From: Dehalococcoidia bacterium
Lineage (GTDB): Bacteria; Chloroflexota; Dehalococcoidia; Dehalococcoidales; W693
Direction of reading: 5' to 3'
Length of the DNA: 10,422 nucleotides
Assembly: GCA_030627335.1 (NCBI GenBank)
Contig: DAOUSH010000008.1
Coordinates: 1 to 10,422 of the forward strand
Shown here: one piece after another, positions 6,142-10,422 of the stretch
Numbering within the stretch: the stretch's first letter is position 1
Layout: each line of letters opens with the position of its first letter
Made by a program: the position numbers and the translations under genes
The notes under the pieces: model-generated
Seen by the model: only the letters and a program-made list of their open reading frames with translations
What the model was told of the DNA's origin: nothing
Databases searched by the model: none

Positions 6142-7686
6142 ATGCGAGCTATCATCAGTGTATCGGATAAAACAGGGGTAATCGATTTCGCCAAAAAGCT
6201 AAGCCAGCTTGGCTATGATATCTTCAGCACCGGCGGCACCAAGAAGGCGTTATCAGACGCCGGGGTGCCGGTAAAAAGCATCTCCGAAATCACCGGCTTC
6301 CCCGAAATACTAAACGGCAGGGTAAAGACCCTGCACCCGGCTGTCCATGGGGGCTTACTGGCAAAGCGCAACCTGAATACCCATATGAAGGAGCTAGCCG
6401 ATAACGATATCCAACCCATTGACATGGTGGTGGTCAACCTCTATCCATTTGTCCAGACCGTGTCCAGGGAAGGGGTTACCATAGACGAGGCGCTGGAGAA
6501 TATAGACATCGGCGGTCCCACCATGCTACGTGCGGCGGCCAAGAATTTCCCCTCCGTCATCGTTGTGGTCGACCCGGCTGATTACGAGGTAATTTTAGGA
6601 AAGCTGGAGACTGGAGAGGTATCCCTGGAGGAGCGTAAAAGGCTGGCGCAAAAGGCATTCCAGCACGTCGCCAGCTATGACACCGCTATCTCTCAATACC
6701 TTAGACAGGGTATGGACAGCTTTCCTGACAAGATGACCATAGCCCTTAAAAAACGCCAGGACCTGCGCTACGGCGAAAACCCCCACCAGCCAGCCGCCTT
6801 CTACGCCGAGCAAACGGCAGCCACCAGGCAGGACACCGGCATAACCTGGGCAAATCAGCTATGGGGCAAGGAACTGTCTTTCAACAACATCCTGGATGCC
6901 GATGCCGCCTGGAGTGCCGCCGTCGATTTCGCCGAGCCGACAGTGGCTATCGTCAAGCACACCAATACCTGCGGCTTAGCCAGCCACCCGGATATCGCCG
7001 AAGCCTACCGGCGGGCTTTCAGCGGCGATACCGTTTCCGCCTTCGGCGGCATTGTCGCCAGCAACCGGGCAGTCAACCTGGCAATGGCTGAGGCAATGGC
7101 AGACGTTTTTTATGAGATAGTCATCGCCCCCGAATACGATGCCGATGCGCTGGAGGCGCTGAAAAAGAAGAAGAATCTGCGTATCTTACTGGCTGAATTA
7201 CCACCAGATTACGCTTCCAAACCCATCGGCTACCCTGATTACCGCCGGGTAAAGGGAGGGCTGCTCGTTCAAGCCTCCGACTCGCTGGCGGAAGACGATG
7301 TCCAGCTTAAAACGGTAACCAGACGGGCACCGACAGCCAGGGAAATGGAAGACCTGCTCTTCGCCTGGCGGGCGGTAAAGCATATCAAGTCCAATGCCAT
7401 CGTGCTGGTCAAGGATAAAACCCTGGTTGGCATGGGGGCGGGGCAGCCCAACCGGGTTATCAGTGTCGACATTGCCGGTAAAAAAGCTGGCGATAAGTCC
7501 CGGGGCAGTATCATGGCTTCCGACGCCATGTTCCCATTCCCGGACAGCGTCGAGCAGGCGGCAGGAGTCGGCACCACTGCTATTATCCAGCCCGGCGGCT
7601 CCATAAGAGACGAGGACTCCATCAAAGCCGCTGATAAGCACAATATCGCCATGGTCTTTACCGGCGTCAGGCACTTTTTACACTAA
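6142..7686 (+). CDS. purH: bifunctional AICAR transformylase / IMP cyclohydrolase (PurH)
   Basis: Catalyses the last two steps to IMP: formyl transfer from 10-formyl-THF to AICAR, then ring closure of FAICAR. The 514 residues match the usual full length. The N-terminal MGS-like cyclohydrolase domain shows SVSDKTG (6-12), FSTGGTKK (28-35) and GRVKTLHPAVHGGLL (59-73). The C-terminal transformylase domain shows DLRYGENPHQPAAFY, the catalytic Lys272-His273 pair in VKHTNTCG, AFGGIVASN, and near the end FPFPDSVEQAA and the terminal TGVRHFLH. A threonine replaces the proline usual in the KHxNPCG motif (ACC instead of CCC). ATG has GGAGG (6132-6136), 5 bases upstream. It follows purM after a repeat-bearing gap in which purN, a frequent neighbour, is absent, and is followed by arsM after 19 bases. 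Confidence 0.96.
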   Translation: MRAIISVSDKTGVIDFAKKLSQLGYDIFSTGGTKKALSDAGVPVKSISEITGFPEILNGRVKTLHPAVHGGLLAKRNLNTHMKELADNDIQPIDMVVVNLYPFVQTVSREGVTIDEALENIDIGGPTMLRAAAKNFPSVIVVVDPADYEVILGKLETGEVSLEERKRLAQKAFQHVASYDTAISQYLRQGMDSFPDKMTIALKKRQDLRYGENPHQPAAFYAEQTAATRQDTGITWANQLWGKELSFNNILDADAAWSAAVDFAEPTVAIVKHTNTCGLASHPDIAEAYRRAFSGDTVSAFGGIVASNRAVNLAMAEAMADVFYEIVIAPEYDADALEALKKKKNLRILLAELPPDYASKPIGYPDYRRVKGGLLVQASDSLAEDDVQLKTVTRRAPTAREMEDLLFAWRAVKHIKSNAIVLVKDKTLVGMGAGQPNRVISVDIAGKKAGDKSRGSIMASDAMFPFPDSVEQAAGVGTTAIIQPGGSIRDEDSIKAADKHNIAMVFTGVRHFLH

Positions 7687-7705
7687 ACTAATAGGAGAAT
7701 AAGCA

Positions 7706-8506
7706 ATGAAAGAAGAAGAAATCAGAAAATCGGTCAGAGAGAACTATGCCCGAATAGCCAAAGAAAGCAGCTCTTGCTGTTGCCGATCGACCAATGCCGA
7801 AGACATCAGCAAGAGCATAGGCTACTCCGATGAAGAGCTTGAGTCCGTCCCGGAAGATGCCAACCTGGGGCTCGGCTGTGGCAACCCGGTAGCCCTGGCA
7901 TCCCTGAAAGAGGGCGAGACCGTCCTCGATCTCGGCGCCGGCGCCGGTTTCGACGTCTTCCTGGCGGCAAACAAAGTCGGTAACAGCGGCAGGGTTATCG
8001 GCGTTGATATGACACCGGAGATGATCGGCAAAGCCAGAGCCAATGCCCTTAATGGTGGCTATGAAAACGTGGAGTTCCGGCTGGGCGAGATTGAAAATAT
8101 CCCCGCCGCCGATAGCTCGGTTGATGTTATCATATCCAACTGCGTCATCAACCTATCCCCGGATAAGAAAAGCGTCTTCCAAGAGGCTCTACGTGTGCTG
8201 AGACCCGGCGGCAGGCTGATGGTGTCCGATATCGTCCTGCTGAAGGAGATACCCGATGTCATAAAGCAGTCTGTCGCCGCCTATGTCGGCTGTGTTTCCG
8301 GGGCACTTATGAAAAGCGATTACCTGGCAACGATAAGAGAAACCGGCTTCCAGGATGTCAATGTACTGGACGAGACGCTTTACCCTCTTGATTATATAAC
8401 TGACGATTCAACGACCAGGACAATCATCGACGAGATGGGAGCTAAAAGGGAAGACATCGAAAACTCGGTTGCCAGTATAAAGGTGCAGGCGATGAAGCCG
8501 GGGTAG
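7706..8506 (+). CDS. arsM: arsenite S-adenosylmethionine methyltransferase (ArsM)
   Basis: Transfers methyl groups from SAM to trivalent arsenic, giving methylated and volatile arsenicals; cytoplasmic. The 266-residue protein begins with the EEIRKSVRENYARIA helix and a Cys-triplet (24-26) typical of bacterial ArsM, followed by GLGCGNPVALA with Cys58, motif I VLDLGAGAGFD (73-83), GVDMTPEMI (99-107), SNCVINLSPDK with Cys146, and YVGCVSGAL with Cys196. Cys58, Cys146 and Cys196 correspond by motif to the three cysteines that bind As(III) in characterised ArsM, so it should be active. ATG has AGGAGA (7693-7698), 7 bases upstream. It lies 19 bases after purH and has no separate promoter, so it probably rides on the purH transcript; no arsR or other ars genes are visible. 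An unrelated UbiE-like methyltransferase is the alternative, but the cysteine pattern argues against it. Confidence 0.9.
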   Translation: MKEEEIRKSVRENYARIAKESSSCCCRSTNAEDISKSIGYSDEELESVPEDANLGLGCGNPVALASLKEGETVLDLGAGAGFDVFLAANKVGNSGRVIGVDMTPEMIGKARANALNGGYENVEFRLGEIENIPAADSSVDVIISNCVINLSPDKKSVFQEALRVLRPGGRLMVSDIVLLKEIPDVIKQSVAAYVGCVSGALMKSDYLATIRETGFQDVNVLDETLYPLDYITDDSTTRTIIDEMGAKREDIENSVASIKVQAMKPG

Positions 8507-8616
8507 AATTACTATGCCAAGAAAAGGCGGCAATGGCGGTAGAGACACAGCAAAAATGCTCCAGTTTAAAATAAGCCCGGTTGTATTATTTTATTCATGA
8601 GCATGAAGTTATGACT

Positions 8617-10065
8617 TTAGCTTTGCTTGAACCTCAACCGTAATACCCGCTTGGTTGCCTCGGTAACCTTTACCCTGTCATCTATACGATAACCGACCAG
8701 CCAGACAATCTGTCCAGGGGTGTCTATAGTCTGTCCAGGGATGCACACCACCGGTACCCTCCCCCGCCATGCACGGGGGATTCTGGCATCAATCATAAAC
8801 TCGTTCAGCTTCTTGGGCTGGAGTAAACCAAACGGTTGGAACCTGTCTCCAGGCCTACGACTACGAACTATAAGCTCATTACCGGCCTTATCAAGGTCAA
8901 TACAGGCGGTAAAGTCATCATCTTTTTCTGCCACCTTCCCATGCTCAGTAACTTCAGCCTCAACCCGCCACCCCGTCAGCCTCGTCTCTCCGGGGATGTT
9001 CAGAGTATACTCGCCCGCCAGAGATGGGAAGGGGCAAAGAGCAGCCGGATCCCTGCCCAATAAATATCGCTCGTATTCTATTGAAAAGACCAGCCCCCAG
9101 GGCAGGCTGATCTGCTTCCCCGCAGGCTTGTCCAGCACGGCTATGATTTCTTCAATATGACGCGCCTCAATGTCCTTTAGGCTGCCAAGAAGCTCCTCGA
9201 TGGCTGTCCTCAGCAGGTGTCTTTTGAGAGCCAGGCTCAGCTTGCCAAGACGTCTCTTATCCAGGACGATAGTTTCCCCCTGCCTCTGGACGACCTTACC
9301 CCACAAACGGGCGATTTCTTCATCCAGAAAGGCAAGCTCATCGGCGGCAGTGGAAGCAGTGCGCAGTAACGCCTCAGCCACCCCCGGATTGTAGCTCCGC
9401 AGCAAAGGCAGAAGCTGTTGCCGTATCCTGTTCCTCAGCGGTGACAGCGACAGGTTGGAGGCGTCGAGCCGCGGTGCCAACCGGTAGTGCCGGCAGTAGT
9501 CGGCTGTCTCCTGGCGGCTGACTTGAAGCAGGGGACGAACTATAGCAATCCTCTTGTTATCCATCTGCCACTGGCTGTTCGGTTTCAAGCCGACAAGCCC
9601 CCGTGTCCCCGTCCCCCGCACCAGGTGCATCAGTATCGTCTCTACTTGGTCGTCGAGGGTATGGCCGGTAGCCACCCTATCGGCGCCGACGCTATCGGCA
9701 GTGTCAGCCAGAAAGCGGTAGCGCACCTCTCTAGCCGCCTCTTCCAGCGAGATACGGTGCTTTTTCTGGTACGCCCTGACATCCTCTCTACCCGTTGTCA
9801 ATGGTATGTCAAGACTTTTGGCTAACCCCTCGACATAACCGGCGTCCGCCTCCGAATCAGCCCCACGCAGCCGGTGGTCAAGGTGAGCAACATGAAGATT
9901 TATGCCCAGTTCATCCCTCAGCCCGACCAGAAGATGAAGCATGCAGGTAGAGTCAGCGCCGCCAGATACCGCCACCAGCAGGCATCTCCCGCTCGATGCC
10001 AGTTGATGTTCCCAAATAAAGCGGGTTACCCGTTGCTCCAGCGTAGGTGGCTTTTTTCTGACCAT
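8617..10065 (-). CDS. tilS: tRNA(Ile)-lysidine synthase (TilS)
   Basis: Attaches lysine to C34 of the CAU-anticodon tRNA-Ile using ATP, switching its reading from AUG to AUA and its identity from Met to Ile; essential in most bacteria. The 482-residue protein has the PP-loop SGGADS (34-39), HLDHRLRG (61-68), GHTLDDQVETILM (134-146), VRGTGTRGLVGL (149-160) and DASNLSLSPLRNRIR (201-215), which together define the TilS catalytic domain. The middle substrate-binding domain follows, then the C-terminal domain with RSRRPGDRFQPFG, KKLNEFMIDARIPR and VGYRIDDRVKV. Length fits the full three-domain form. ATG at 10063-10065 has only a weak AGAG upstream, while a consensus -10 box ends 9 bases before it, so translation may be leaderless. 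It converges on arsM across a 110-base gap. The C-terminal domain contains a 21-base-period direct repeat. Confidence 0.95.
   Translation of the reverse strand: MVRKKPPTLEQRVTRFIWEHQLASSGRCLLVAVSGGADSTCMLHLLVGLRDELGINLHVAHLDHRLRGADSEADAGYVEGLAKSLDIPLTTGREDVRAYQKKHRISLEEAAREVRYRFLADTADSVGADRVATGHTLDDQVETILMHLVRGTGTRGLVGLKPNSQWQMDNKRIAIVRPLLQVSRQETADYCRHYRLAPRLDASNLSLSPLRNRIRQQLLPLLRSYNPGVAEALLRTASTAADELAFLDEEIARLWGKVVQRQGETIVLDKRRLGKLSLALKRHLLRTAIEELLGSLKDIEARHIEEIIAVLDKPAGKQISLPWGLVFSIEYERYLLGRDPAALCPFPSLAGEYTLNIPGETRLTGWRVEAEVTEHGKVAEKDDDFTACIDLDKAGNELIVRSRRPGDRFQPFGLLQPKKLNEFMIDARIPRAWRGRVPVVCIPGQTIDTPGQIVWLVGYRIDDRVKVTEATKRVLRLRFKQS
8709..8740. repeat. 21-bp-period direct repeat in tilS
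   Basis: TCTGTCCAGGG occurs at 8709-8719 and 8730-8740, exactly 21 bases (seven codons) apart. On the - strand it gives IPGQTIDTPGQIVW, in which PGQ recurs at a seven-residue interval. It looks like an in-frame tandem duplication, diverged in its second half, extending a loop of the TilS C-terminal domain. Confidence 0.65.
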
Positions 10066-10074
10066 TTCAACTCT

Positions 10075-10103
10075 ATTATAGTCAGCCGGGATAAGAGGGG
10101 CAA
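10075..10103 (-). promoter_or_regulatory. promoter of tilS
   Basis: On the - strand a perfect TATAAT (+ strand ATTATA, 10075-10080) lies 17 bases from TTGCCC (10098-10103, 4 of 6 to the -35 consensus). The box ends 9 bases before the tilS ATG, so transcription would begin about 2 to 3 bases before the start codon. A 5-bp inverted repeat GAGGG/CCCTC (10095-10099 and 10108-10112) brackets the -35 box and could be an operator or chance. Confidence 0.6.
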
Positions 10104-10137
10104 TTATCCCTCCATAAAGACCGGATCTTAAAGGCCG

Positions 10138-10422
10138 TCAACCCGTTCCCAGTATCAGCCTGGTGCGGTGAATGGCGCCAGGCTCACCCAGACCCAGAGC
10201 TTTTACCACCTGCTCCGGCCTCCCCGAACCGTTGCTGCCGCAACGCAGCCGCATGCCGATAACGCCACCGCCGTTATGCCAGCTACCCAGCCACAGGTCA
10301 TCAACCAGAGGCCTCAGGTCGTAGCTCCTGATGCCGGTATCCCGCTGGTGCTGCCAGGGCAGGTGCTCCTTAGCCAGCAGGGAGGCAATCGCCGCCACCA
10401 CATCCCCAGCCACCCCATCTAC
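10138..10422 (-). CDS. DUF2344 / radical-SAM-linked protein, C-terminal fragment
   Basis: The - strand frame runs from the right edge to a TGA at 10138-10140, so only the last 94 residues are present. The segment matches my recollection of the C-terminal half of the DUF2344 family (Pfam PF10105, also described as radical SAM-linked protein, TIGR03936). It shows a helix ending LLAKEHLPWQ, then YDLRPLVDDLWL, a strand GMRLRCG, and the closing RPEQVVKALGL followed by IHRTRLIL. In many genomes this family is encoded beside or fused to a B12-binding radical SAM protein and its function is unknown; the neighbour that would confirm this lies outside the window. The gene is 72 bases upstream of tilS on the same strand, but tilS appears to have its own promoter. 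An internal GTG at 10411-10413 is not the likely start because the frame stays open upstream. Confidence 0.7.
   Translation of the reverse strand, partial: VDGVAGDVVAAIASLLAKEHLPWQHQRDTGIRSYDLRPLVDDLWLGSWHNGGGVIGMRLRCGSNGSGRPEQVVKALGLGEPGAIHRTRLILGTG

Noticed and set aside
8514..8600. 28-codon + strand frame after arsM starting with ATG 8514
   Set aside because: No Shine-Dalgarno worth the name, very short, no recognisable content.
8507..8616. Possible bidirectional terminator between convergent arsM and tilS
   Set aside because: The only stem is TTCAT/ATGAA (8594-8607), five AT-rich pairs, with no T-tract on either strand; not a credible intrinsic terminator.
8720..10131. Several + strand frames opposite tilS (for example 8720-9160 and 9487-9825)
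   Set aside because: They are antisense to a full-length, motif-complete TilS and lack recognisable domains.
1..10422. Search for a novel defence, mobile or biosynthetic system
   Set aside because: Nearly all sequence is accounted for by recognisable housekeeping genes; no integrase, transposase, CRISPR spacing pattern, reverse transcriptase or toxin-antitoxin pair was seen.

Overview
The window reads as a bacterial chromosomal segment of housekeeping genes, moderately GC-rich and densely packed. Most genes on the left and centre run on the + strand; two at the right end run on the - strand. The ClpC-type chaperone, a VTT-domain membrane protein, split de novo purine genes, a short ArsM and a DUF2344 protein together fit an anaerobic or environmental lineage. 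My best guess is Chloroflexota, perhaps Dehalococcoidia, but this rests on gene flavour only and is low confidence. I saw no phage, transposon, CRISPR, toxin-antitoxin or other defence genes, and no tRNA or rRNA.

Layout. Positions 1-3138 hold a tightly packed unit: the C-terminal two thirds of clpC (cut by the left edge), a VTT/DedA-like membrane protein overlapping clpC by 11 bases, and a small class I SAM methyltransferase. A near-consensus promoter (3135-3164), straddling the stop codon of the methyltransferase, then starts a purine block: purF (3205-4626), a 68-residue two-helix membrane protein with its own good promoter (4743-4949), purM (4991-5998) and purH (6142-7686). arsM (7706-8506) follows purH by 19 bases. 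A 110-base gap without a clear terminator separates arsM from tilS, which converges on it from the - strand (8617-10065). Upstream of tilS is the C-terminal end of a DUF2344 radical-SAM-linked protein, cut by the right edge.

How the genes work together. PurF makes phosphoribosylamine from PRPP and glutamine, PurM closes the imidazole ring (FGAM to AIR), and PurH carries out the last two steps to IMP. purN, often found between purM and purH, is absent here; that gap instead holds a cluster of inverted repeats. TilS makes the lysidine that lets the CAU-anticodon tRNA-Ile read AUA. ClpC is an AAA+ unfoldase that feeds ClpP. ArsM methylates arsenite.

Most notable points: purM has no ATG/GTG/TTG at its proper N-terminus and appears to start at a rare ATT codon placed exactly 7 bases after a GGAGG; tilS has a consensus -10 box only 9 bases from its ATG, so its message may be leaderless; purF probably starts at GTG or at a TTG two codons later; the purM-purH gap carries a perfect 11-bp hairpin typical of a dispersed repeat. 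I found no convincing evidence of an undescribed multi-gene system.
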